In this document: positions 17,293 to 24,980 of the stretch, one piece after another
Numbering within the stretch: position 1 is the stretch's first letter
Layout: every line of letters starts with the position of its first letter
Assembly (NCBI GenBank): GCA_037443945.1
Contig: JBBINH010000009.1
Location: 32,215 to 96,214, forward strand
DNA length: 64,000 nucleotides
Direction of reading: 5' to 3'
From: SSF26 sp037443945
Lineage (GTDB): Bacteria; Chloroflexota; Anaerolineae; J102
The notes under the pieces: model-generated
Databases searched by the model: none
Told to the model about the DNA's origin: nothing
The model's input: the letters and a program-made list of their open reading frames with translations, nothing else
Made by a program: the position numbers and the translations under genes

Positions 17293-18678
17293 CTACTCCA
17301 GCAGTTTGTGCATGCGTGCGGGCAATTCCTTGCCCAAGAAGGCCTCCATCCGTCGCGAAACGGCCGCCACCCTAGCTACGTCGATGCCGGTCTGGATGCC
17401 CATTTCGTGCAGCATGTAGGCGGCATCCTCGGTGGCGACATTGCCTCGCGCCGTGGGAATGAAGGGACAACCGCCCAGCCCGCCGAAAGAGGTATCGAAC
17501 AAGGTCACCCCCGACTTGAGGGCGGAGAGCAGGTTGGCCAGGCCCTGGCCGCGCGTGTCGTGCAGATGCAGCACCACGGGCACGCTGCCGGCCAGGGGCA
17601 GGATTTCCTGCACCATCCGACGGACCGACTGCGGATTACCCAGGCCGGCCGAGTCGGCCAGCGACAACTCGTCGATGCCCATGGCCAGGAGACGTCGGGC
17701 CATGGCCACCACCTTGCTCCGCTCGATTTGGCCCTCGTAGGCGCAGCCAAAGGCTGCCTGCACCCCGGCGCGCACGCGAATGCCGTGCTCGCGGGCCTTG
17801 CGCACCATGGCTTCGATCTCCTGTAAGCCCTCTTCGATGGTGGTGTTGGCGTTCTTACGGGCCAGGGTCTCGCTGGCGGGCACGCCCATCTCCACCTGGG
17901 TTACTCCGGCGGCGATGGCCCGCTCCAGCCCCTTCATGTTCAGTACCAGCGCGCTAAACGTGACCCCCGAACGACGAGGTAGGCGGGCAAACACGGCTTC
18001 AGCGTCGGCCATCTGCGGCACCAGGCGAGGATTGACGAAAGACGCCACTTGGATCTGGCGCAGACCGGCATCGGCCAGGGCCAGGGCCAGCTCCACCTTC
18101 ATGTCGGTTGGGATCAGGCGTTCCTCGCGCTGGATGCCGTCACGCAGCCCGACCTCGACCAGCGTGACCGCCAGAGGCACGGTGGGTATCTCTAAAGCCT
18201 CGGTACGCCGCCAGAGCCGGTTGTGGTAAAGCAGCGGGATATCCAGGTCCGAAACGGCCAGATCCTGCACTTCGCCGACGAAGATGGTATGGTCGCCGCC
18301 GTCGTACATGGCCCACAAGGTGCAATCGACCCAGGCCAGGGTGTCGGGCAGGAGAGGGCTGCCGGTAACGGCCGTCGTGGTGTGCAGATCGGCGAAGCGA
18401 TCCTGGATCTCCGGCCGCATACCGGCGAAGCGCATGCCCAACTCCACCTGATGTGCGGCCAGGACGTTGACGGCGAAGACCCCGCTTTCGGCGATGGCCT
18501 TATGGGTGAACAGCCGTTTGGCCAGCGATACCAGCACGAGTGGCGGGTCCAGGCTCAGACTGGTGAAGGAGCTGGCCGTGACGCCTATGGGAACGTCGCC
18601 ATAGCGGGTGGTGACGACGGTGACGCCGGAGGCGAACTGGGCCATGGCGCGCTTGAAATCATCGGGATGGACGGTCAT
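17293..18678 (-). CDS. Flavin reductase / HMG-CoA lyase-like fusion protein
   Basis: A 461-aa fusion. Residues about 1-155 are a flavin reductase domain of the RutF/HpaC type ('FASGVTVVTTRYGDVPIGVTASSFTSLSLDPPLVL', 'GVFAVNVLAAHQ', 'HTIFVGEV'). Residues about 168-461 are an HMG-CoA lyase-like TIM barrel with 'VEVGLRDGIQRE', metal-binding 'HLHDTRGQG' and the signature 'GGLGGCPFIP' carrying the catalytic Cys, followed by 'GNVATEDAAYML'. The frame runs uninterrupted through the junction. The ATG at 18678 has GAGGA about 8 nt upstream. The lyase half should cleave a 3-hydroxy-3-methyl acyl-CoA. The reductase half should make FMNH2/FADH2 for a partner oxygenase. I do not know of a characterised enzyme with this architecture. 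Confidence 0.88.
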   Translation of the reverse strand: MTVHPDDFKRAMAQFASGVTVVTTRYGDVPIGVTASSFTSLSLDPPLVLVSLAKRLFTHKAIAESGVFAVNVLAAHQVELGMRFAGMRPEIQDRFADLHTTTAVTGSPLLPDTLAWVDCTLWAMYDGGDHTIFVGEVQDLAVSDLDIPLLYHNRLWRRTEALEIPTVPLAVTLVEVGLRDGIQREERLIPTDMKVELALALADAGLRQIQVASFVNPRLVPQMADAEAVFARLPRRSGVTFSALVLNMKGLERAIAAGVTQVEMGVPASETLARKNANTTIEEGLQEIEAMVRKAREHGIRVRAGVQAAFGCAYEGQIERSKVVAMARRLLAMGIDELSLADSAGLGNPQSVRRMVQEILPLAGSVPVVLHLHDTRGQGLANLLSALKSGVTLFDTSFGGLGGCPFIPTARGNVATEDAAYMLHEMGIQTGIDVARVAAVSRRMEAFLGKELPARMHKLLE

Positions 18679-18707
18679 AGGCGGAGTCCTCGTGACCCTG
18701 GGGATGC

Positions 18708-19499
18708 TCAGTCGAACACCTTGCGCCTGGTCACCGGCGCGCTGACAAAGCGCCACAGCAGCTTGTGACGGGGCAGGAATTCCAGCCGCGCGCCGTTCTC
18801 GTGGGGGCGCAAGATCTGCTCGGCCAGCCAGGGCGCCACTTCGGCGATGCGGCTGGCGATGATGTTGAAGATAGGCTTGACCCGTTCCAGGTCTTCGAGA
18901 CGGTCAAACTGCGCCGTGACCAGATCGGTGATGACCATGCCCGGCTGCACGGTGATGAGCTTGACCGGTGTGCCCTTCAATTCCGCCGCCAGCGACCGTC
19001 CCAGATAGGCCGCCGCCGCTTTGGACATGCCGTAGACCGTCATCCCGGCGCGCACGCGGCCGTTGGCGCCAAAGCCCTCCAGATTGTAGATGCGGCCGCC
19101 GCCCTGGGCCAGCATGGCGCCGATGGCGACGCGCGTGCCGTAATACGCCCCCAGGACATTCACCGCGACGACCTCCTGCACCTTGTCCAGCGGCAACATC
19201 CAGGCCTTGACCTGGGGATGGGCTATGCCGGCGTTGTTGACCCAAATGTCCACGCGGCCAAAGCGCGCACAGGCGAAGGCCCAGAGCCGTTCATGCGCTT
19301 CCGGTTTGGTCACATCGCACAGACAGCCGGCCACCCGATCGCCGTAGCGGGCCTCCAGGGTGGTGAGCGCCTGCTCGAGCGCTTCCTGGCGGCGGCCGCT
19401 GATGACGACCTGCTGACCGCGCTTCAGCAACTCCGTGGCCACGGCGTAACCGATGCCTTTGGTCGAACCGGTTATCACAACGACTTGAACCGGATTCAT
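18708..19499 (-). CDS. Short-chain dehydrogenase resembling chlorophyll b reductase (NOL/NYC1-like)
   Basis: SDR (263 aa) with the NAD(P) motif 'ITGSTKGIGYAV' (residues 9-20), 'VDIWVNNAG' and catalytic Tyr156/Lys160 in 'VYGMSK'. Where most SDRs have the catalytic Ser, this protein reads 'YNLEGFGANGR'. Plant NOL/NYC1 chlorophyll b reductases have a very similar 'N-[ILM]-D-G-x-G-S-x-G' there. The 'GSTKGIGYA..', 'CDVT', 'DIW.NNAG', 'PGMV.TDL' segments also agree with those enzymes as I remember them. It overlaps the upstream gene by 4 nt. Reduction of a formyl or keto group on a chlorophyll-derived tetrapyrrole is proposed. A generic SDR function cannot be excluded. Confidence 0.78.
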   Translation of the reverse strand: MNPVQVVVITGSTKGIGYAVATELLKRGQQVVISGRRQEALEQALTTLEARYGDRVAGCLCDVTKPEAHERLWAFACARFGRVDIWVNNAGIAHPQVKAWMLPLDKVQEVVAVNVLGAYYGTRVAIGAMLAQGGGRIYNLEGFGANGRVRAGMTVYGMSKAAAAYLGRSLAAELKGTPVKLITVQPGMVITDLVTAQFDRLEDLERVKPIFNIIASRIAEVAPWLAEQILRPHENGARLEFLPRHKLLWRFVSAPVTRRKVFD

Positions 19500-20455
19500 A
19501 GGTTCTTTTCGTCTCCCTCCTCCTGCCAATGCAGGACGCCGAAGGTCGTGTAGGCCATCCGATCGGAGCGGTAGAACTGCCATACGACGCTCAGGGTAAA
19601 GTTGTCGTCGATCAGGAACTCGCGACCTTTGATCTTGAGCGGTTCGCCGTAGACGTGTTGCGAGGTATAGAGGGCGCGGCCGTAGCCCATGCTGTTGCCG
19701 AAAAGATCCGGCCCCTCGAAGATGTGGCGAGGACCGTTGCGATAACGGCGGAAGGTGTACCGGCGGCTAAAAACGCCCTCGATGGTGACCTTCATCTCGG
19801 CCCGCAGCAGGTCCAGAGGGCGATAGGCCATATGCACCCGATTCACGCCCAGCAGCTCTTGCTCGCTGTTGTAGACCGCCATCTCGCCTTGCCAGGCGCC
19901 GCTGCGCTTTTGCGGCAGGATGTGCGGCTTGCGACCGTCGCGTCGTTCCTGCTCGCAGAAGGCGTCGATGCGCGCTTGTGTTTCCGGATTGGTGTGGTAA
20001 TCGAAGGCCACTCTGTACAGGCCGTTGAACACGGCGAAGAGGGTTGGCCCATCATAAAGCAGCGACGAATAGACCTGCGTTTGGCCGTCGGGCAGGATGT
20101 GCACCATGGTGCGCAGGTCGGCAGTCCAACCGGGGGAGTAGTAATGCGCGTCCACCAGGGCCCCGTAGGGATGGCCGGCGCCGATAAAATCCGGCCCCAG
20201 GTAGACACGATCGCGGTCGCCGTCGCGCACGCCGAAGGCAAAGCTATCCACCACCTCCAGGCGCGGGAGCAGCGGTCCCAGGCCATCCTGAATGCGCGTG
20301 TGCATGACGTAAGTGGTCTGACCGTCCCGGAAAATCGAGGCCCGATAGACCTTGTTGTAGCCGCAGTGGTTGCCGGCGGCGTCGAAGATGGAGGGCAGGC
20401 CGTGCCATTCGCCCTCGATCTGACGCTGCCATGACGAGGGTTGGGGCTGACTCAT
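19496..20455 (-). CDS. Lipocalin-like beta-rich protein, paralogue A
   Basis: Hypothetical protein (319 aa) with no enzyme motif I recognise. It begins with a lipocalin-like 'IEGEWHGLPSIFDAAGNHCG' strand. A central block 'YLGPDFIGAGHPYGALVDAHYY' and 'SSLLYDGPTLFAVFNGLYRV' is shared with the protein encoded at 24069-24980 ('GPANIGYAETLSENLVDA', 'SLALMSRGECLLYVV'). Both end in 'FGVLHW/F'. The resemblance suggests a DUF3598/calycin-type barrel that could bind a hydrophobic or tetrapyrrole ligand. No signal peptide is seen. It overlaps both neighbours by 4 nt, so it is translated together with the RCCR-like and SDR genes. Confidence 0.75.
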   Translation of the reverse strand: MSQPQPSSWQRQIEGEWHGLPSIFDAAGNHCGYNKVYRASIFRDGQTTYVMHTRIQDGLGPLLPRLEVVDSFAFGVRDGDRDRVYLGPDFIGAGHPYGALVDAHYYSPGWTADLRTMVHILPDGQTQVYSSLLYDGPTLFAVFNGLYRVAFDYHTNPETQARIDAFCEQERRDGRKPHILPQKRSGAWQGEMAVYNSEQELLGVNRVHMAYRPLDLLRAEMKVTIEGVFSRRYTFRRYRNGPRHIFEGPDLFGNSMGYGRALYTSQHVYGEPLKIKGREFLIDDNFTLSVVWQFYRSDRMAYTTFGVLHWQEEGDEKNL

Positions 20456-21177
20456 GGCACCTCCTCCACATTCTGATTGCGCAGCACGTCCCGCAGGCGG
20501 GCGGCCATGGGCTCTCCCACCAGACGGGCGACCTGCGCCCACACCTTATCTACGGCCGGATCGAAGATGGCGGCGCGGTTGAGCCGATCGCGGCCGACCA
20601 GATCGCCTGCGGGCATGGCTGCGGCCGGGATGCCTTGCTCCACCAGATGGAACCAGTGCTCCAAGTAGCCCTGTACCGGCCCCTCGATCTGCCGGAAGGC
20701 ATCGGCATCGGCGCGATAGGCCAGCATCCACGGTGACATCAAGGCGTATTGCTTGGGGCCGATTTGCGCCGGGCTGAGGCCGGGGAGCTGCCGTGCGGCT
20801 TCGAAGAGAGGCGTCAGCGGGTCATAGACGGCGTCCATATAGGCCAAGTTGGCACCCAGGTCGGCGCGTGGGATGAGGTCCAGGTGAAAAGCGAAATAGG
20901 GTCCGGCCGCCACCGAGTCCAGGGTGAAGTGCGGGATGGCGCTGTCGGGTGGGGTGAAGGCAAAAAGCATGTGCGAATCCAGGCCGATCGACGGCACCAC
21001 CAGGCCGATGTAGACCCCCTTGTTCACGACCTCCCCACGGAAGAGGCGCAGCTCGCCTACGGGCGTTGGCTCCGCAAGACCGGTCAGGGTCAGATAAGGC
21101 GCGCCGACTTCGGTCAGGCCAAGCCGCTCGACAATACGCATCAAAGTGGCATGAGAAAGTTGCCGGGGCAGACTCAT
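20452..21177 (-). CDS. Bilin reductase-fold protein resembling red chlorophyll catabolite reductase
   Basis: A 241-aa protein with features of the ferredoxin-dependent bilin reductase/RCCR fold. By eye, residues 83-155 ('HFTLDSVAAGPYFAFHLDLI', 'RADLGANLAYMDAVYD', 'LMSPWMLAYR') line up with the core of Arabidopsis RCCR as I recall it ('NFVVELIQ...LVLILDLPHRKDLVLNPDYLKEYY...SPSLFVRSAFSP'). The C-terminal 'GRDRLNR...DPAVDKVW...LVGEPMAARL' aligns with 'ERRDKSFRR...DDLDLQF...FGEEVSSRV'. Asp87 occupies the place of catalytic Glu154, and Asp206/Asp210 lie near Asp291. It sits between, and overlaps by 4 nt, the lipocalin-like gene and the Rieske oxygenase gene. Proposed role: ferredoxin-dependent reduction of an opened tetrapyrrole. 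Confidence 0.62.
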   Translation of the reverse strand: MSLPRQLSHATLMRIVERLGLTEVGAPYLTLTGLAEPTPVGELRLFRGEVVNKGVYIGLVVPSIGLDSHMLFAFTPPDSAIPHFTLDSVAAGPYFAFHLDLIPRADLGANLAYMDAVYDPLTPLFEAARQLPGLSPAQIGPKQYALMSPWMLAYRADADAFRQIEGPVQGYLEHWFHLVEQGIPAAAMPAGDLVGRDRLNRAAIFDPAVDKVWAQVARLVGEPMAARLRDVLRNQNVEEVP

Positions 21178-22316
21178 GCTTCAACCTCGCGTTCCGGAGT
21201 CTTTTTGACCTGGACGGTGGGGACTTCTTTCAAGACCCAGGCCTTGGCCAGTTCCGGTACCTCCCGTCGTGCCGGCGAGGGGATGACCACCGCCCGCTGA
21301 CGACCGTACTCTTGCTTGATGCGGTGCACATCGATCTGCCAGCCCATGTCGATGTACTTTTGACGCATCCGGCGATAGGCGATCTGGATGCCGTCCGACT
21401 TGACCGACAGTTCGGCGCCGATGTCGTAGGGGAGCAGCTCCGGTCGTTGCGAGAGCACCACGGGGTAGTCCTGGTTGAAAATCTTGAGCACCCGCTTGAG
21501 CGCATCCCCGTCGGCCCAGTTGCCCTTGAAGAAGGTGCGCATCTGCGTCCACTTGGTGATGGTCTTATACTCGTCTACAGGCAGGTGAAAGTTGAAAAGA
21601 ACCATCAGACCCAGGGGCAGGTTGACCTCCAGCAAGGTGATGCAGGGCATCCAAAAGGCGGCACGGGTGCGCACGCCGGGCTTTTCCTCCTTGTAGAGGC
21701 GTTTCCACAAACCGGGGATATTGCGCCGCGGGGGCTTGAGGGTGACGGTCATCGCCGCGCCGTAGGGGAACTCCTCGACCTCGTAGTCGGGGATCTCCGG
21801 CTCCTCGCGGTTGCCAAAGGCACCGCCATGGACGAAAGGCGCATGGGAGGCGTCCAGGCTGTTTTCCAGGGCCCGTTCGTAATAGACATCCCACTCAAAG
21901 GTCCCGCGGATGACCTTGAAACGGGGATCGCCGAAATGGGGTAGATCGGGCAGGGGAGGGCGTTCCTCTTCCGGCAGATCGCCCAAAAAGGCCCAGATGT
22001 AGCCGTACTTCTCCACCGTGGGATAGGCATCCACGCGGGCCTTTTTGGGTACGCGCAGGTCGGGATGAGCCGGGATTTTGACGCAGGTGCCGTCGGGCTT
22101 GTACTCCCAGCCGTGATACGGGCACACAATGCAATCGCCGTTCAGCCATCCCTGGGAGAGCGCGCCCCCGCGGTGGACACACAGGTCGCTGAGCACGTGG
22201 GCGGCCCCATCCGGTGTGCGGTAGATGACAAACTCCTGCTCCAGCGCAGTCACCCGCACGGGTTTGTTCTTGACCACATGGGAGAATTCCAGTGGCCACC
22301 AGAAGTTTTTCAACAT
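21174..22316 (-). CDS. Rieske non-heme iron oxygenase resembling pheophorbide a oxygenase
   Basis: Rieske oxygenase (380 aa). The [2Fe-2S] ligands are Cys46, His48, Cys65 and His68 (C-x-H-x16-C-x2-H). The mononuclear iron site is 'ENSLDASHAPFVH', with Asp155, His158 and His163. Fold and motif style ('HR-G-A-LS-G', 'E-N-x-x-D-x-x-H-x-P-F-x-H') match the pheophorbide a oxygenase/TIC55/CAO group. The C-terminal CxxC of the plant PAO group is absent. No beta-subunit or dedicated reductase gene is adjacent, as is usual for ferredoxin-fed members. The ATG at 22316 has AAAGGAG 8 nt upstream. Placed next to an RCCR-like gene, ring-opening of a chlorophyll-type macrocycle is a strong proposal. Confidence 0.85.
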   Translation of the reverse strand: MLKNFWWPLEFSHVVKNKPVRVTALEQEFVIYRTPDGAAHVLSDLCVHRGGALSQGWLNGDCIVCPYHGWEYKPDGTCVKIPAHPDLRVPKKARVDAYPTVEKYGYIWAFLGDLPEEERPPLPDLPHFGDPRFKVIRGTFEWDVYYERALENSLDASHAPFVHGGAFGNREEPEIPDYEVEEFPYGAAMTVTLKPPRRNIPGLWKRLYKEEKPGVRTRAAFWMPCITLLEVNLPLGLMVLFNFHLPVDEYKTITKWTQMRTFFKGNWADGDALKRVLKIFNQDYPVVLSQRPELLPYDIGAELSVKSDGIQIAYRRMRQKYIDMGWQIDVHRIKQEYGRQRAVVIPSPARREVPELAKAWVLKEVPTVQVKKTPEREVEA

Positions 22317-22329
22317 AGCCAATCTCCTT

Positions 22330-23274
22330 TCAGCGGGAACGGAGAAACGTATGGTCGGCGCCGATGCTAACGGGCCGGCGATACACATGGCGATCCAGAA
22401 AAGCCGCGATTAGATCGGCGATAGTCTGGCGAATGGCCTCGGCCGGTCGACCTAGGTCGCCGTCGAGAAAAGCCCGCCCCGTGGTTTCGTCTTGGGGATG
22501 GACGATGGCGAGATGGTTGGCGCCGGCGATCACGGCTTCGTAGAGGGGACCGTGGGCCTTGGCGGGTAGGGCTGAAGCAAAGGTGCGGGCCACCGGGTCT
22601 TCGGTTGCGCCGTGACCATAGCGTCCCCGGCTGGCAGCGATAACGCCATCCCGATCGCCGCGCATAAGCAGGGTGGGCTTGTCGGCGATGGGTAGGACGG
22701 TGTCGGGGGGAAAGCCCAGGGGCGTGGAAGCCACGGTGTGGCCGGCATAGGCAAAAACGGCAAGCACAGCCTCGAAATAACCGCCGTTGTGCAAGGCCAC
22801 CGTGCCGCCTGCCGAGTGACCGCCCAGGGCTACGGCGGTCAGGTCAAGGGCATTGTGCAGAGGACTGTCGGCGCGGTCGTTCAGTTCGCTCAGCAGATCG
22901 AAAAGGGGCCGGAGGGCCGGACAGGTGGGGCCGGAGCCGTAGGTGGTCGGCCGTACCCGTGCCAGGTCGAGGCCGGGCGTAAGCCCGATCACGCCGGGCA
23001 ACGTCTCGGCCACGTAGTCGTACAGCACCGTGACCAGGCCGGCGCGGGCCAGTCGCACGGCCAGCCAGCTGTAGCCGGCGCAGGGGATGTTGATGCCGCT
23101 GCAGAAAAGGACCACCGGCAGGGGTGTGCCGCTGCGGTCCACCGGTAGCTCACCGCTCAGACGCTCGGCTTCGTGACGGGGGGCCAGGGCCGGGTAGTAA
23201 ATCCGGACATGGAGCGTATCGTAAGGTGGAGGGGCACCGGGCACGCGGGTGGCCCGAAACAGGCAGCGGATCAT
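22330..23274 (-). CDS. Alpha/beta hydrolase resembling chlorophyllase
   Basis: Alpha/beta hydrolase (314 aa) with nucleophile elbow 'GGHSAGG' and an oxyanion-side 'PVVLFCSGINIPCAGYSWLAVRLARAGL' segment. That segment is laid out like plant chlorophyllase ('PVVxLLHG..L.NSFYSQLL.H.ASHGF', with GHSRGG). A conserved Asp lies in 'LLMRGDRDG' and a His in 'GANHLAI', giving a complete triad. There is no signal peptide. It overlaps the upstream gene by 4 nt and ends 13 nt before the Rieske gene. De-esterification of phytol from chlorophyll or pheophytin is proposed from context. Other esters are possible. Confidence 0.78.
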   Translation of the reverse strand: MIRCLFRATRVPGAPPPYDTLHVRIYYPALAPRHEAERLSGELPVDRSGTPLPVVLFCSGINIPCAGYSWLAVRLARAGLVTVLYDYVAETLPGVIGLTPGLDLARVRPTTYGSGPTCPALRPLFDLLSELNDRADSPLHNALDLTAVALGGHSAGGTVALHNGGYFEAVLAVFAYAGHTVASTPLGFPPDTVLPIADKPTLLMRGDRDGVIAASRGRYGHGATEDPVARTFASALPAKAHGPLYEAVIAGANHLAIVHPQDETTGRAFLDGDLGRPAEAIRQTIADLIAAFLDRHVYRRPVSIGADHTFLRSR

Positions 23275-24062
23275 GGCCCGGCCTCCGCAGCGACACGCAA
23301 ACGATAGATCTGCATCCGGTGCAGGAGTTCGTCCCGATGCCAGCGGATCAGGCCAACCAACCCGCCGCTGCCGACGTCGGTCACGGCCAGCAACGAGACG
23401 GTTTCGCCCGGCTCGGCAACGCCCTCGGCCTCGAGAAGAGGGCCATACGTCAGGCAGCAGCCCTGCCAGGTTGGCGCCTGGCGTTGCAGGTCGCCGAGCA
23501 GGTCGGCAGCGATGACCGGCGTTTCTTCCATCGGTTCGCCTTGCGCATCGACCGTGATGCGCAGGCCGGTGTAGGTCTGTGGCGAGGGGGGGAGCAGTTC
23601 CGGATACCCCGCTACGGCGGGTCCGGCTATCCCGACGATGACGGCGACCTCACGGTTGGCCAGGAAGAAACGCCCGCCTGTGACCTGCCGGTCTGGGGCC
23701 AGGAGGATGGAGAACGAGGTGAAGTTGTAGCCGAAACGAGGCCAGAGCCCGCGGGCCGTCAACACACCCTGGGTCCAGACCAGGCCGCCGCCGCGGACAT
23801 CCGGTCCCCGATAGCGGCGGGCTCGCCCCACGACCTCCAGGTCGAAGACGAACTCGCCCACACGGCGGTCCATCACGGCCGCCGTCTCCCGGCCCAGGGC
23901 CGAAAGGCGTCCGGCCGGCTCGATAGGCTCGCATACCTGGATCACGCGAATGCGACCGTTGGTCGGCTCCAGTCGACGACGTTGACGCACCCGACCGACG
24001 TATTCGCCCGTCGGCGTGTAGACATACTCGCTTACAAGCCAATCACCGATGAAGTCCGCCAC
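23271..24062 (-). CDS. Lipocalin-like beta-rich protein, paralogue B
   Basis: Hypothetical protein (263 aa) starting at a GTG. It opens with 'FIGDWLVSEYVYTPTGEYVGRV', the same G-x-W...G-x-x-x-G pattern as the other three lipocalin-like proteins in this operon. It contains 'YRGPDVRGGGLVW', comparable to 'GPDFIGAGHPYG' of paralogue A. 'GYNFTSFSILLAPDRQVTGGRFF' looks like paired beta strands. No catalytic motif is evident. It overlaps the hydrolase gene by 4 nt and follows the next upstream stop by 6 nt. A ligand-binding or carrier role for tetrapyrroles is inferred from fold-like features and company only. Confidence 0.7.
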   Translation of the reverse strand: MADFIGDWLVSEYVYTPTGEYVGRVRQRRRLEPTNGRIRVIQVCEPIEPAGRLSALGRETAAVMDRRVGEFVFDLEVVGRARRYRGPDVRGGGLVWTQGVLTARGLWPRFGYNFTSFSILLAPDRQVTGGRFFLANREVAVIVGIAGPAVAGYPELLPPSPQTYTGLRITVDAQGEPMEETPVIAADLLGDLQRQAPTWQGCCLTYGPLLEAEGVAEPGETVSLLAVTDVGSGGLVGLIRWHRDELLHRMQIYRLRVAAEAGP

Positions 24063-24068
24063 GGGTGC

Positions 24069-24980
24069 TCAGGGTTCCGCAGTGAAATGAAGCACTCCGA
24101 ACTGCACACCGACGCGACAACCGCCGCGGTACCAGTGCTGGACCACGGCCTTGCGGCTGCCGTCCAGCGTGGCCACACCGCGCTGCCAGCAGCGCAGCCG
24201 CGCAGCGCGGTGGTAGAGCTGGCCGGAGGCGGCGCGGCCGCCGCTCAGGCTGTAACTGCCCACGACCTCGGCCTCGGTTGCGGTCCAGGCCTGCCAGCCG
24301 TTGCTGCGCAGAGGCAAGGTGCGCGCAGCCGGGTCGAAATGGCCGCCCTCCCGGACGATGCTCAGACCCGTCTCGGTCACGGTGACCATCTCGACATAAG
24401 GGGCACGCCCCTGCACGGCGCCGTTCTCGTCCAGGCCCAGCAGTTCCCCTCGCCAGCAGCCGGGCCGATGCAACAGAAGGACCCCACGGCCGGCGGTGGG
24501 GTCATGGGCCAAGTCGTAATGGGTGCCGCTGACCAGGGTGGGTTGGGGATGAACGGCGTCGGTCGGTACCCGTTCGTTCTGACCGACGACGACGTATAGC
24601 AAACACTCCCCGCGGCTCATCAAGGCCAGGGAGAGTTGGAGATCCTCGTCGACCACCATCAGAAAGAAGCGCTGGCTCAGCCCCAACGCCGGCCAATAGG
24701 CATTGGCATCCACCAGGTTCTCGCTCAGGGTCTCGGCGTAGCCGATGTTGGCAGGCCCTTCGTATAGACGATAGTCCGGTCCTTCGCGGATGAGGTAGTA
24801 GCCGCTGTGTTTGAAGGGGCCGACAAAGGAGACATCGATCCGCACGCGGCCGTCACCCAGGGCCTGGACATGACGGTAATCCGACCCGTTGCCGAGAAAG
24901 CGGCCGTAACCGTCGAAGACCTCGGCGTTGCCGGCCCAGCGCCCCAAACCCCGGTTGAACTGCACCCCATGCGCGCTCAT
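24069..24980 (-). CDS. Lipocalin-like beta-rich protein, paralogue C
   Basis: Hypothetical protein (303 aa). The N-terminal 'GLGRWAGNAEVFDGYGRFLG' strand, the middle block 'YEGPANIGYAETLSENLVDA' and the terminal 'FGVLHFTAEP' are shared with the product of 19496-20455, so the two are diverged paralogues. The second half ('YDLAHD', 'CWRGELLGLDENG', 'AVVQHWYRGGCRVGVQ') is another set of beta strands, suggesting two barrel-like halves. No enzyme motif is recognised. The start overlaps the DUF3891 gene stop by 4 nt. Confidence 0.72.
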   Translation of the reverse strand: MSAHGVQFNRGLGRWAGNAEVFDGYGRFLGNGSDYRHVQALGDGRVRIDVSFVGPFKHSGYYLIREGPDYRLYEGPANIGYAETLSENLVDANAYWPALGLSQRFFLMVVDEDLQLSLALMSRGECLLYVVVGQNERVPTDAVHPQPTLVSGTHYDLAHDPTAGRGVLLLHRPGCWRGELLGLDENGAVQGRAPYVEMVTVTETGLSIVREGGHFDPAARTLPLRSNGWQAWTATEAEVVGSYSLSGGRAASGQLYHRAARLRCWQRGVATLDGSRKAVVQHWYRGGCRVGVQFGVLHFTAEP

